Source of the DNA: Anaerotignum faecicola
GTDB lineage: Bacteria > Bacillota > Clostridia > Lachnospirales > Anaerotignaceae
DNA: 64,000 bases
NCBI GenBank assembly: GCA_024460105.1
Contig: JANFXS010000006.1
Span: forward strand, 124,001-188,000
Reading direction: 5' to 3'
Shown here one piece after another: positions 28,662 to 37,019 of this stretch. The notes beneath the pieces were generated by a model. That model was not told the origin of the DNA and ran no database searches. It saw only the letters and a list, made by a program, of their open reading frames with translations. Positions within the stretch are counted from its first letter, which is position 1; each line of letters begins with the position of its first letter. The translations under genes were made by a program, and so were the position numbers.

Positions 28662-29408
28662 TTATTTGCTTTCTTTAACCTGTTGTGCCATTTCGGCCAT
28701 TTCTTTTTCGCCAAGGCTGCAGTCCGAGGCGGTTAAGCTGTAGTAAAGGCCTCCGTCCTGCCAAATGTAATTTTCCATTGTATTAATTTCAACTTCTGAT
28801 GAACCGTATGAAATAACAAGTGAACCGTCGGCTTCAGCTTGTTTGTCCTCTTCGGTAAGGGTATAATCGGGAGGAACAAATTTGTAAACCTGGCTGGAGT
28901 ATCCTTCCGTATATTCGACGCCCATATCAACATATGGATTTCCTTCGTCTATGCCGAGGGACACCCAGTCGCCGTCTTTATTTTTATATGTGAGGCTTAA
29001 AGTTTTGTATTTGTTGCCGGAAGGATCGCCGTTTTCATCATTTCCGTATGTTTCGCCTGTGCCGCCGTTTTCAAATTCAAACCCGTTGTCGAAGGCTTCG
29101 ACATATTTTGGGGTGAAACCGAGTTCGCTTATATGTTCATCAATTTCTGACGTTTTATTTATGTTAATTGAAGTGTGTCCCGTAACCCCGCTGAATTTAA
29201 CTGCTGCAAAACAGGTTACAGTTGCAAAACATAAAATACCGATTACAGCTAATTTTTTTGTTTGTAAGAATTTCATATATGATTTCTCCCTTCTTTTTTC
29301 AGAAACAGCAGTTTTTATTTTGCCAATCATAAATGGTGATGGCTGAATATTTTTAACTTTTTCTTCCAATGCATTTTTTATGGCACTATCAAGATTTTCA
29401 TTTTTCAT
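28662..29408 (-). CDS. Membrane protein, probable anti-sigma partner
   Basis: A 248-aa protein with a cytoplasmic N-terminal segment (about 45 residues), one TM helix (about 49-70, KKLAVIGILCFATVTCFAAV) and an extracellular domain of about 175 residues with no family I can name with certainty (it resembles DUF4367/DUF4179-like C-termini). It directly follows the ECF sigma gene, overlapping by 11 nt, the classic sigma/anti-sigma arrangement. Role as the anti-sigma is inference from position and topology. Confidence 0.75.
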   Translation of the reverse strand: MKNENLDSAIKNALEEKVKNIQPSPFMIGKIKTAVSEKRREKSYMKFLQTKKLAVIGILCFATVTCFAAVKFSGVTGHTSININKTSEIDEHISELGFTPKYVEAFDNGFEFENGGTGETYGNDENGDPSGNKYKTLSLTYKNKDGDWVSLGIDEGNPYVDMGVEYTEGYSSQVYKFVPPDYTLTEEDKQAEADGSLVISYGSSEVEINTMENYIWQDGGLYYSLTASDCSLGEKEMAEMAQQVKESK

Positions 29409-29976
29409 ATGCTAACTCCTCCTTACTATGATTGCACTTTTCCAGGCTTTTTCTAAGCTGAGCCTTAGCCGCAAAGAGTCTTGACTTCACTGTTGCCTCC
29501 AGTGAACAGGTGGCAATGGCTATTTCTTTTATTGAAAATTCATTGAAATAGTATAAAATTATTGTTGTGCGCTGTTTTTTTCCAAGAGCGCCTATCGCTT
29601 TGTAAAGTGAAGCGTATTCTGCGGTTTTATCGGAAGGATAGCAGTCAAAAACAGGCGGAAGCGTACTTTCAGCAGTTTCAAATATTTCCTCGGAAGGAAT
29701 TAAACGCTTTTTTTTGTCTGATGCGTGCCATGCGCATCTTGTAAGCATCCGAAAAAACCATGGTTTGAATTTTTCAGGAGTTTTTAATGATTTGATATTT
29801 AAAAGGCATTTGACAAAGGCTTCCTGAACAATATCTTCTGCTAAGGAAGCGTCGCCTGTTATAAGGGCGGCAGTGCGCACCGCTTTTAGTTGATATGCGG
29901 AAAACAACATGTCAAAAGCGTTTTCGTTTCCGGACTGAACGCTTTTAACCAGTTCCGCGGTTTCTTCCGTTGTCAA
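29398..29976 (-). CDS. ECF-type RNA polymerase sigma factor
   Basis: A 192-aa sigma-70 family protein. Region 2 (about 10-80) has DMLFSAYQLKAVRTAALITGDASLAEDIVQEAF, typical ECF sequence, and region 4 (about 125-180) has GKKQRTTIILYYFNEFSIKEIAIATCSLEATVKSRL, the -35-binding helix-turn-helix. It is first in a two-gene leftward operon with the membrane protein. GGAGGC upstream. Element A begins about 400 bp upstream of its start and may have displaced its native promoter. Confidence 0.93.
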   Translation of the reverse strand: MTTEETAELVKSVQSGNENAFDMLFSAYQLKAVRTAALITGDASLAEDIVQEAFVKCLLNIKSLKTPEKFKPWFFRMLTRCAWHASDKKKRLIPSEEIFETAESTLPPVFDCYPSDKTAEYASLYKAIGALGKKQRTTIILYYFNEFSIKEIAIATCSLEATVKSRLFAAKAQLRKSLEKCNHSKEELAYEK

Positions 29977-30416
29977 TGGAAAGCCTCCTTTTTTTCTTTT
30001 TTAGATGCATCTGATATATAGAGCGATTATAATATAAAAAGGTTTTATTTTACGGACTTAAAGTTAAATTTTTAATGGATTGTGCTTATTTGTTCAGCAA
30101 GCATAATACTGACATCACAAGCAATATAGCAAAAGCATAGCATTGAGTTTTACTTTTTGCAAGGTAGAAAAGGTCAACAAAGTATTGCAGTTAAAGGCTT
30201 TTATGACAATTACTGCTCATACTACACAATGCAAAACTGAACAAATGAGTTTCAGTTTATTTGCCCTTAATTTTCTTTGTATTTTGTGGATAGCCATAAC
30301 AACTTTATACTATTGTATTACTGTTTATTTAAGGGGTATCATCAGAAGTTCACAGATAATCCAGAATTGACTTTTAGGAATAGGATATATAAAATATAGG
30401 TTAATCCATTAAAATC
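29977..30416. other. Junction region before element A
   Basis: No convincing gene. A 75-codon open frame exists but has no ribosome site or coding character. The sigma-factor promoter and the left boundary of element A must lie here; I could not find matching direct repeats with the right side. Confidence 0.4.
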
Positions 30417-30445
30417 AATCTGGGGTCAATCTGGTTAATCTGGGG
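30417..30445 (+). repeat. AATCTGG direct repeats, iteron-like
   Basis: AATCTGG occurs at 30417, 30428 and 30437. The reverse complement CCAGATT recurs at 33752-33758 near further GGATAATCC motifs. They may bind Rep or a regulator. Confidence 0.5.
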
Positions 30446-30534
30446 ATTATATATAAAAAGGACCTCAAGAAAACATTCGGAAAAATAAGGAAAAAAAGTT
30501 TATTTTACCTATGTACTTTCAGAAAATAATGTGG

Positions 30535-30636
30535 TATAATATATACAGGTCGGAAAAGACCAGTTAATTTAATATTTTGAATGCTTAGAGAAGCAAAGTT
30601 ACCTTTAGACGAGGTTTAACTGGCTTCTCTTTTTTG
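30535..30636 (+). promoter_or_regulatory. Promoter and transcription attenuator of element A
   Basis: TGGTATAAT gives an extended -10 (TATAAT 30535-30540). The leader then has a small hairpin GGTC/GACC (30548-30561), and a terminator AGAGAAGC (30587-30594)/GCTTCTCT (30623-30630) with a T run. CCAGTTAA (30560-30567) can instead pair with TTAACTGG (30616-30623), which would break both. That is a typical mutually exclusive attenuator fold, 40 nt before the first gene. Confidence 0.65.
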
Positions 30637-30675
30637 TTGCCCAAAATCAAATAGCAAATGAAAGGAACAAGGAAA

Positions 30676-30972
30676 ATGGATAACACAACAAATAAGCATG
30701 AATTTGCGTGTAATGCTGGTAAGGTTACCGAGTACGAAGTAAAGGAACATATTGACACTATCATGGTGGGCTTTCGTGGATTCTCAAAGGAAGTGTCGAT
30801 TGTAAAGTGGAACGACAAAAAGCCTGTGTTTGATATTAGAGCGTGGCGAGTATCTGACAGAGACGGATTGCAATATCCTTTGCGTGGTATCACTTTCTCT
30901 AAGGAAGAGTTTATCAAGTTAAGGGAAATCTTGAACAGCATTGATGTGAATTGCATTGATGAATATATGTGA
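30676..30972 (+). CDS. PC4/YdbC-family ssDNA-binding protein
   Basis: About 98 aa. The C-terminal half (KKPVFDIRAWRVSDRDGLQYPLRGITFSKEEFIKLREIL) follows the PC4/YdbC pattern of a beta-sheet ending in a helix, which binds single-stranded DNA as a dimer. Family members are frequent first genes of Tn916-type and related elements. AAGGAACAAGG upstream. Lead gene of element A after the attenuator; likely helps replication or ssDNA protection. Confidence 0.75.
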   Translation: MDNTTNKHEFACNAGKVTEYEVKEHIDTIMVGFRGFSKEVSIVKWNDKKPVFDIRAWRVSDRDGLQYPLRGITFSKEEFIKLREILNSIDVNCIDEYM

Positions 30973-30995
30973 GCAAAGAATGTGAGGTATTGAAT

Positions 30996-31121
30996 ATGAA
31001 CGGAGCAAGGAATGACGAAAGAAACTATTATGCAGAAAGCTACATTGCTTTAATTGAGGAAATCATTAAGGAAACCGCTTCACTGATTAAAGATATAAAG
31101 AAAGCAATGGGTGAGGTGTGA
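30996..31121 (+). CDS. Small helical protein of element A
   Basis: A 41-aa open frame with GTGAGGT ribosome site 7 nt upstream, ending 2 nt before the Rep start. It is mostly helical and charged (EEIIKETASLIKDIKKAMGEV). No family recognised; spacing and ribosome site support translation. Confidence 0.5.
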   Translation: MNGARNDERNYYAESYIALIEEIIKETASLIKDIKKAMGEV

Positions 31122-31123
31122 AA

Positions 31124-32116
31124 ATGGGAACGAAGAAACTACAAGGTGCAGACGGAATGAATTTTCAACTGCAACTTACAATAAAAGGCTTAGAGAGCAT
31201 AAATCTTCCAGAGGAAAATCTCACGAATGAATCTGGAAATGACATAATGAAAATATCTTGTTGGGGTGGCAAACTGTCTGCTTATGTGAATTTGCCTAAT
31301 GCAATCAGGCCAAACAATGTGCAGCCATTTCAACTATCTGATTGTATCAAAATCGAATTGGTAAGAAACCAAGTCATTGAGCACATGAGGTCATATCTGC
31401 AAAAGCACTTAAAGGATAAGTATTCGGATGAATTTCTTTCAATGATGAGTGTCACAAAAATGGAATGCAATCTAACGATAAAATGCGTTGGGGATTGTAA
31501 GCCAAAGGATGTGATTAGATTGTTTGAGAGGTCATTTGCAAAGGTTACTGTTTATAAGGAAACCGACCCAAACGGAAAAACACACAGGAAACCAGAACGA
31601 GGAATCACAACAACCAAGCCCCATGAATGGGTGTTAAAGGTGTATGACAAAACCTTTCAGCAAAGACAAGCAGGCAATCTTAAAGTTGAGTCAAATCTGA
31701 TTCGTGTGGAATTGGTATTCTTAGACAGAATGCTTGACCGTATGTATTCAACCAAGAAATCATTAGAGGATATTCTTACGAGAAAAGCAATCAAAACGCT
31801 GATTGACCAGTATCAAGTGACATTTGATGAAATATGCAAAAAGAATATTACCCCTATGCTGAATGCCTGTGTGCAAGAGATATTTGAAAGTTTAACTTGC
31901 TCTACTCCACGAAAGGAAGTAAGCGAAACCTTGATTAAGTGTAAGGAACTCATTGTAGATACCGAGGTATTACGCAAGGCATTAAAGAAGTGGTATGTAT
32001 TTAAGAAACAGCCTGATAGTTCAAAACGCATTGTTTCATTTTATCGAGAGAAAAATATGGGTTTTCCAGAAGATGTGCTTAGAACGCTCAAACTCATGCA
32101 CAACTCTTTAGGATAA
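31124..32116 (+). CDS. Replication initiator-like protein
   Basis: A 330-aa protein that resembles phage/plasmid replication initiation proteins of the CRI/gpII-like group. The middle has the family-like segments HEWVLKVYDKTFQ and RVELVFLDRML, where a Tyr-rich strand and conserved acidic residue precede the nicking Tyr region. No clear HUH motif is visible, so chemistry is inferred. ATG 31124 is used because GGTGAGG lies 7 nt before it. A perfect hairpin follows the gene. Implies element A can replicate when excised. Confidence 0.6.
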   Translation: MGTKKLQGADGMNFQLQLTIKGLESINLPEENLTNESGNDIMKISCWGGKLSAYVNLPNAIRPNNVQPFQLSDCIKIELVRNQVIEHMRSYLQKHLKDKYSDEFLSMMSVTKMECNLTIKCVGDCKPKDVIRLFERSFAKVTVYKETDPNGKTHRKPERGITTTKPHEWVLKVYDKTFQQRQAGNLKVESNLIRVELVFLDRMLDRMYSTKKSLEDILTRKAIKTLIDQYQVTFDEICKKNITPMLNACVQEIFESLTCSTPRKEVSETLIKCKELIVDTEVLRKALKKWYVFKKQPDSSKRIVSFYREKNMGFPEDVLRTLKLMHNSLG

Positions 32117-32130
32117 AACAGGTCTGAAAA

Positions 32131-32147
32131 GTAACATTCGATGTTAC
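32131..32147. repeat. Perfect hairpin after rep
   Basis: GTAACAT, TCG loop, ATGTTAC, 14 nt after the rep stop. Replication or nick origins often take this form; no T-tract follows, so it is not a terminator. Confidence 0.5.
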
Positions 32148-32332
32148 CCTGCGACCCCAAACTTGAAAAACTGAAAATCTCATAAATTGAGCATAAACCA
32201 CTATTCATTGGGGTGTAAAAGGTGTTTCACAAAGCATTTGAGCAAATTGCAAAAATCAAATCTTGTCCATAATTATATGGGACAGAGATACAAACAGATA
32301 ACAGTACATTTACAATAAGGGGGTGTTCACTA

Positions 32333-32542
32333 ATGCAGGTAGAACGCATATCAGCAGATATTACATTGAAGCACAAACCAAGCACAGGCAAGCAAGCCTA
32401 TAATATGCTGATTGAATCTCTCAAAGCAGAGATACAGGAAAAACAGGAGATTTTATCTCATCTCACACAGGATAAAGTAAAACAGAAATTCATAGAGAAC
32501 TGGAATCCTACAACAAGGAGCGTGAACATCTATGATATGTAG
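32333..32542 (+). CDS. Small coiled-coil protein of element A
   Basis: A 69-aa protein with helical, Glu/Lys/Gln-rich middle (AEIQEKQEILSHLTQDKVKQKF). AAGGGGG ribosome site upstream. No family recognised. It opens the second gene cluster of element A (this gene, DUF5681 and the next two). Confidence 0.55.
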   Translation: MQVERISADITLKHKPSTGKQAYNMLIESLKAEIQEKQEILSHLTQDKVKQKFIENWNPTTRSVNIYDM

Positions 32543-32558
32543 GAAGGAGTGATTTTCT

Positions 32559-32912
32559 ATGCCTTATGCTAAAGGACAAAGCGGTAATCCAAAGGGCAGA
32601 CCTAAGCAAACCGCAGAGCAGAAATCACAAAAGGAGCAATTTCAAAGATTGCTTAAATCTTCTACCGTTGAAGCTCTGCAAAGCATAATTCAGATTGCCA
32701 GTGACAGATACAACAAGGACCGATTCAATGCTTGTAAGTACATCATTGACAAGGCTTATGGTGCAAATACTGCTTTTCTTTTAGACGGTACAGAAGATAC
32801 TGCTCCTACTGTGATTAGGATTGTTCCATACGGTAAAGAAAACGAGGACTGGGACGAAGACGACTGGGAAGATGAATGGAACAATGCCCCAGATGAAAAT
32901 GAGGACGAATAA
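32559..32912 (+). CDS. DUF5681-domain protein (phage-type)
   Basis: A 117-aa protein beginning with the signature YAKGQSGNPKGRPKQ of DUF5681, a short domain found in phage and prophage genomes, often near small terminase or packaging genes. A helical middle and a strongly acidic C-terminal tail (rich in Asp, Glu and Trp) follow. Function unknown. In an element with no large terminase, it may allow packaging by a helper phage; that is speculation. Confidence 0.75.
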   Translation: MPYAKGQSGNPKGRPKQTAEQKSQKEQFQRLLKSSTVEALQSIIQIASDRYNKDRFNACKYIIDKAYGANTAFLLDGTEDTAPTVIRIVPYGKENEDWDEDDWEDEWNNAPDENEDE

Positions 32913-32914
32913 CT

Positions 32915-33046
32915 ATGGTTAAGATTACAAACGGAACAGTTACCACAGAGGTAACGCAAGGTGCGTATGACCTATTTTACAAAGAGCAAGGATTTGTGAT
33001 TGTGTCAGACGAAAATGAAAAATGGGAGGAAGAAGAAAATGGCTAA
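32915..33046 (+). CDS. Very small phage-like protein
   Basis: A 43-aa open frame, MVKITNGTVTTEVTQGAYDL..., ending in an acidic tail. It starts 2 nt after the previous stop and overlaps the next gene by 8 nt. Similar 40-60 aa proteins occur in phage head gene clusters; identity is not certain. Confidence 0.5.
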   Translation: MVKITNGTVTTEVTQGAYDLFYKEQGFVIVSDENEKWEEEENG

Positions 33047-33722
33047 AATCAACACTGTTGCAAACAACGGACTGACTATCATTGAGAACTACAATAAACT
33101 GCTTGAACAGATCAGAAAAGCAAAGACCATTGATGATGTGCGTATTCTGGTTGCAAGTACAAGAGATTTTATTTCTGTGTATAAGCGTGTTGATAAGAAC
33201 ATGGTAAATGAAATCTATGAAAAGCTCCAGGGCAAACTTCACGATATGGTTGCTGAAAATGCTTTTGTGTATGACCGTATGAATAACAGGGTTGAGGAAA
33301 TCCGCAATCGTGGTTATGACTATGCAAATGAAAAGGACGATACACAGGCAGTACAGAGCAAAGCACTTCAGCTTATGTCTCAGATGCCTAAGGTAATGAA
33401 CAGCAACCATGCAAACCGTATTACTAAGGTTTTGACGGATTCTATCAATTCTGGTGTTGTCGGTAGCAAGGCTGTTCTGGAACTGCTTAAATATCCCGCT
33501 TATGCTGATATGGTATCTGCAAAGATTAGGGAGCGTGCTTTTGAGGGTAGTAAATCTTCTGCTGAACAGGCTTTTGACAGATTGAAAGAATCTGAATTGA
33601 AAGAGGCTGAACAGGGACTTGCTTCTGTGTATATGCAGGGCTTTCATCTTAGAAACATTGAAAAACAGGTCAATGCGTTTAAGAAGCCTTCTGCATGGAG
33701 TCCAAACGAAGCGACAGCATAA
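33039..33722 (+). CDS. Uncharacterised element A protein
   Basis: A 227-aa helical, soluble protein with a GGAGGAAGAAG ribosome site immediately before ATG 33039, overlapping the preceding small gene. No family, catalytic motif or membrane segment is recognised. Charged helices dominate (e.g. ERAFEGSKSSAEQAFDRL), which could suit a structural or DNA-binding role. Confidence 0.6.
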   Translation: MAKINTVANNGLTIIENYNKLLEQIRKAKTIDDVRILVASTRDFISVYKRVDKNMVNEIYEKLQGKLHDMVAENAFVYDRMNNRVEEIRNRGYDYANEKDDTQAVQSKALQLMSQMPKVMNSNHANRITKVLTDSINSGVVGSKAVLELLKYPAYADMVSAKIRERAFEGSKSSAEQAFDRLKESELKEAEQGLASVYMQGFHLRNIEKQVNAFKKPSAWSPNEATA

Positions 33723-33723
33723 A

Positions 33724-33758
33724 GGATAATCCCAGAATAACACAGGATAATCCAGATT
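33724..33758 (+). repeat. GGATAATCC(C)AGA repeats
   Basis: GGATAATCCCAGA (33724-33736) and GGATAATCCAGA (33745-33756) lie directly after the gene. A copy of ATAATCCAGA is also at 30354-30364. With the AATCTGG motif they suggest a shared binding site in element A. Confidence 0.45.
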
Positions 33759-33981
33759 GAATCAGAAGTCATAAGGTAATGTATTCCTATGGTATAGGAT
33801 AAAAGTTCACCAGAAGTCAACAGAGAACCTCTGGGGATAAACATAAAATTGAGAATAAAATAAATCGGTCACTAAAGAATAGTCCAGTTGTCCAGACGGA
33901 GCAAACACAAAAATATGGACAACAATACAATAGTTCAGATGAATTTGTATTCGTGTCCCTAATCGAAAGGGAGAATACAAA

Positions 33982-34263
33982 ATGGCAAAGAAGAATAATG
34001 CAAACAATACGAACACTTTACCAGAGCAGGAGTTTAACTTTATTGTATCAGATGTACGCATCCCTCGTATGGTGCCTTTACAGACTCTTGCAGATGAATC
34101 TGGTATTTCATATAAAGCACTTTGGTTGATGTGCAAACAGAACAAAATCGTGCATATAAAGTCCGGTAATAAGTTTCTTGTGAATGTAGATAAATTCATT
34201 GAGTTTCTCAATACCGGCGAAACGGAGGTTGAGAGCAATGACGGAGACAGCAACACAGCATAA
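33982..34263 (+). CDS. Excisionase-like helix-turn-helix protein
   Basis: A 93-aa protein. The C-terminal 55 residues (MVPLQTLADESGISYKALWLMCKQNKIVHIKSGNKFLVNVDKFIEFLNTG) match the MerR/excisionase-type helix-turn-helix where a wing and a recognition helix are followed by a fixed lysine. In integrative elements such proteins direct excision by the integrase. AAAGGGAG upstream. The gene overlaps the HNH gene by 26 nt. Confidence 0.75.
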   Translation: MAKKNNANNTNTLPEQEFNFIVSDVRIPRMVPLQTLADESGISYKALWLMCKQNKIVHIKSGNKFLVNVDKFIEFLNTGETEVESNDGDSNTA

Positions 34264-34642
34264 AAACAATGTCGAATGGGGACAGGCAAAGGGATTTTCA
34301 AAATATCTTATTTCTACTGACGGACAGGTTTACAGCCTAAAGCGTGATAGGATTTTACCGCAAGGATATACACAAAGAGGATATAAACAAGTTGATGTGT
34401 GTAATGATGAGGGTATCAAAAAGCACATGAGAGTTCACAGGTTAGTTTACATGGCACATAAAGGGGCAATTCCAGAGGGTATGCAAATCAATCATAAGGA
34501 CGAGAACAAAGCAAATAACTGCATTGACAATCTGGAACTTATGACAAATAAGGAAAATTCAAGCTATGGCACTCGTAACGCACGAATCAGTAAATCCATG
34601 AAAAGATACAGAGCAAAACAGCGAGCAATGGCCGCTTGTTGA
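34238..34642 (+). CDS. HNH endonuclease with NUMOD-type domain
   Basis: A 134-aa protein. An N-terminal NUMOD4-like segment (WGQAKGFSKYLISTDGQVYSL) and an HNH_3-type core (VHRLVYMAHKGAIPEGMQINHKDENKANNCIDNLELMT) have the His, Asn and His positions of homing-type nucleases; the last residues are basic. ATG 34238 has GGAGGT 9 nt upstream. It overlaps the excisionase gene and could be a homing or host-restricting gene carried by element A. Confidence 0.85.
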   Translation: MTETATQHKNNVEWGQAKGFSKYLISTDGQVYSLKRDRILPQGYTQRGYKQVDVCNDEGIKKHMRVHRLVYMAHKGAIPEGMQINHKDENKANNCIDNLELMTNKENSSYGTRNARISKSMKRYRAKQRAMAAC

Positions 34643-34818
34643 TGTGGTATCAGAATTTATACTTTTTGAAACCATGCAAATGAAACCTCAAATGAGTATC
34701 AGAAAGTATGCGTAAAAACTTTTGATTATTCTCACGAAGAGTGTGTACTTTTTGAGACTTACCTGATATGATTAAATCAGAAACGAACAGGTGTTCGACA
34801 AAGAAATGAGGTGTTCAG

Positions 34819-35019
34819 ATGAACGATAAGTTTAAGAATGACAAGCTAAAGTTTGAACTCATCAGAAACGCAGATTTGGTGTGTACGGATTGCCTATATA
34901 AATATGACGATACGAATATGCCATGCAATGTTTCTAAATGTGAGATGTACGAAGAAAAGCCCTCTACCGTTATTGATGGTGGCAACTGTGATTTATACGA
35001 TAAGGGGGTGTCGGAATGA
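34819..35019 (+). CDS. Small Cys-containing protein
   Basis: A 66-aa protein with four Cys in CxxC- and CxxxxxC-like spacing (VCTDCLYK, MPCNVSKC) and one later (NCDLYDK), suggesting a zinc-knuckle-like fold. AGGTGTTCAG precedes the ATG. It overlaps the resolvase gene by 4 nt and is likely co-translated. Function unknown. Confidence 0.6.
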   Translation: MNDKFKNDKLKFELIRNADLVCTDCLYKYDDTNMPCNVSKCEMYEEKPSTVIDGGNCDLYDKGVSE

Positions 35020-35657
35020 AATATGTTGCTTATCACAGGACAAGCACAAAGGACCAGCACTTAGACAGAGGAATTGCAGAACTCACCAAGTATTGTACTG
35101 ATAATGCAATTTCTCTGTATAAGGGCAAGGTCTACACAGACCAACAGACAGGAAAGAACTTCAACCGACCACGCTACACAATGCTGAAAGATGAAATTCT
35201 TGAAAGTGGTGATGTGCTGATCGTCACAGAGCTTGACCGATTAGGACGAAACAAGGAAGCCACGCTAAAGGAATTACGATTCTTTAAGGACAACGGTATT
35301 CGTGTTATGGTGTTAGAATTACCCACAACATTGATTGACCTGTCAGCTATGGAAAACTCAATGGCTCGTATGATGTTAGAGACTATCAATAATATGATGA
35401 TTGAGTTGTATGCAAGCATGGCACAGGCTGAAATTGAGAAAAAAGAGAAAAGACAACGAGAAGGCATTGAGCAGAAAAAGGCTCGTGGAGAATGGGACGA
35501 TTATGGCAGACCAAGAGTTATGGACCTTGAAGAATTTGCTACCCACTATCGCTTAGTACAGCAAGGGGAAAAGAAACCATTTGAACTGATGAAAGAATTA
35601 GGTATGACGAAGCCTACTTTCTATCGTTATAAAAATCAAATTGAGAAAGGGTGTTAA
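35016..35657 (+). CDS. Serine resolvase/invertase
   Basis: A 213-aa site-specific recombinase. The N-terminal catalytic domain has the serine in YHRTSTKDQ (position 10 is the catalytic Ser candidate), TELDRLGRN with R near 70, and the domain end near ERQREGIEQ-like KKEKRQREGIEQKKARG linker, followed by a short helix-turn-helix. Size fits resolvases or invertases, not large serine integrases. It directly precedes the tyrosine integrase gene, so element A may have both a multimer-resolution and an integration recombinase. Confidence 0.85.
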   Translation: MKYVAYHRTSTKDQHLDRGIAELTKYCTDNAISLYKGKVYTDQQTGKNFNRPRYTMLKDEILESGDVLIVTELDRLGRNKEATLKELRFFKDNGIRVMVLELPTTLIDLSAMENSMARMMLETINNMMIELYASMAQAEIEKKEKRQREGIEQKKARGEWDDYGRPRVMDLEEFATHYRLVQQGEKKPFELMKELGMTKPTFYRYKNQIEKGC

Positions 35658-35659
35658 GA

Positions 35660-36973
35660 ATGGCATCTGTTAAAAGAGTTGAGTACAAAAGCGGTAGAGT
35701 TGTTTATCGCATAGTTATCTGTCAAGGATACGATAAAAAGGGAAACAAACTGGTTAAGAATCTTACATATTCAGTCAATCAGTCAGCAACACCCAAACAA
35801 CAAGAACGAGAAGCGAAGAAGTATGCCATGGATATGGAAGATAAACTGAAATATGGCTACGACTACAACGCAGAAAAAATGTCATTTGAAGATTTTGCAT
35901 ACAAATGGCTTGAGAGTGTTAAAGATAACATTGCTTATGGTACCTATGCAGGATATAAACAGGTTTTGGAAAGCAGAATCATTCCCTACTTTAAGGGAGA
36001 CAAAATTGCTCATATCAAAACACCACACATTGAAGCCTTTTATAGAACTCTGGTTGATGATTATTCCGCAGGTACAATAAAGAGATTTGCTAATGTGTTG
36101 AATCTGATTTTTAAGACAGCCAAGCGTTACAGCATGATTGAGAACAATCCTTGCCAAGACGCACAAAAGCCAAAGAGAAAAGACGAGGATGAGGGCTTAA
36201 AGTTCTTTACTCCAAAGCAAGCATTGATGTTTATGAAATCTCTGGATATGTCATACGAGGTAACCTACAAAGGCCATCAGCGTATTGATGATACAGGCAA
36301 ACCATACTATGTGAATGAGTACACAGAATCCTATACTGTGCCCACACAATACAAAGTGTTCTTTACTCTCTCATTGTTCTGTGGATTCAGAAAAGGCGAA
36401 ACACTTGCTTTGCACTGGAATGACATTGACTTTAAGGAAAAGAAAATCTCTATTTCAAAGTCTGTGGGTATGACGGAAAACGGATTTGATTATAAAGAAC
36501 CTAAGACAAAGAAATCTGTCAGAAAGGTATCTATCCCAGATGATGTAATCCCACTTTTGAAACAGTATCACTTTGAGTACATACAGACACGATTTAGTCA
36601 TGGTACTGCATGGCAAGGCGATTTGAGCGATGGCGGTAATCTGTTCATTCAAGCAGACGGAAAACTTATGGGGCATACAACACCTTATCAGTATTTCACA
36701 AAGCATTTACACCGCTATAATGAATGGGTGCAGAATAATCCAGATAAAGCAAAGGCCGAGGGATTAGAGGAATTACCGATTATTCCGCTTCATGGGTTGA
36801 GACATTCATGTGCTACCCTGCTCAATTATCTGGAAGTCAACATCATTGAAATATCAAAGACATTAGGACATTCAACCTGTTCCACTACAATGAACATCTA
36901 TGCTCATAGCTTTGAGGAACAGCAAGAGGAAGTAGCAACAAAGGTAAATGAGTTCTTACGATTGAACGCATAA
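35660..36973 (+). CDS. int: Tyrosine integrase
   Basis: A 437-aa phage-type integrase. It has an N-terminal arm-binding region and core-binding domain (about 60-170) and the catalytic domain with R in FCGFRKGE, K in KTKKSVRKV, HGLRHSCAT (His-x-x-Arg), LGHST, and the nucleophile in MNIYAH. All are intact, so integration should be active. ATG 35660 lies just after the resolvase stop with AAAGGG upstream. A terminator follows. Confidence 0.95.
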   Translation: MASVKRVEYKSGRVVYRIVICQGYDKKGNKLVKNLTYSVNQSATPKQQEREAKKYAMDMEDKLKYGYDYNAEKMSFEDFAYKWLESVKDNIAYGTYAGYKQVLESRIIPYFKGDKIAHIKTPHIEAFYRTLVDDYSAGTIKRFANVLNLIFKTAKRYSMIENNPCQDAQKPKRKDEDEGLKFFTPKQALMFMKSLDMSYEVTYKGHQRIDDTGKPYYVNEYTESYTVPTQYKVFFTLSLFCGFRKGETLALHWNDIDFKEKKISISKSVGMTENGFDYKEPKTKKSVRKVSIPDDVIPLLKQYHFEYIQTRFSHGTAWQGDLSDGGNLFIQADGKLMGHTTPYQYFTKHLHRYNEWVQNNPDKAKAEGLEELPIIPLHGLRHSCATLLNYLEVNIIEISKTLGHSTCSTTMNIYAHSFEEQQEEVATKVNEFLRLNA

Positions 36974-36979
36974 AGAATT

Positions 36980-37014
36980 GAGAGCCAGAGGACAAAATCC
37001 AAAGGCTCTCATTT
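36980..37014 (+). terminator. Terminator after int
   Basis: GAGAGCC (36980-36986) pairs with GGCTCTC (37004-37010), with a weak T tail. Confidence 0.6.
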
Positions 37015-37019
37015 AGTCA

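Noticed and set aside
30143-30370. 75-codon frame before element A
   Set aside because: No ribosome site and no coding character; low-complexity hydrophobic tail only.
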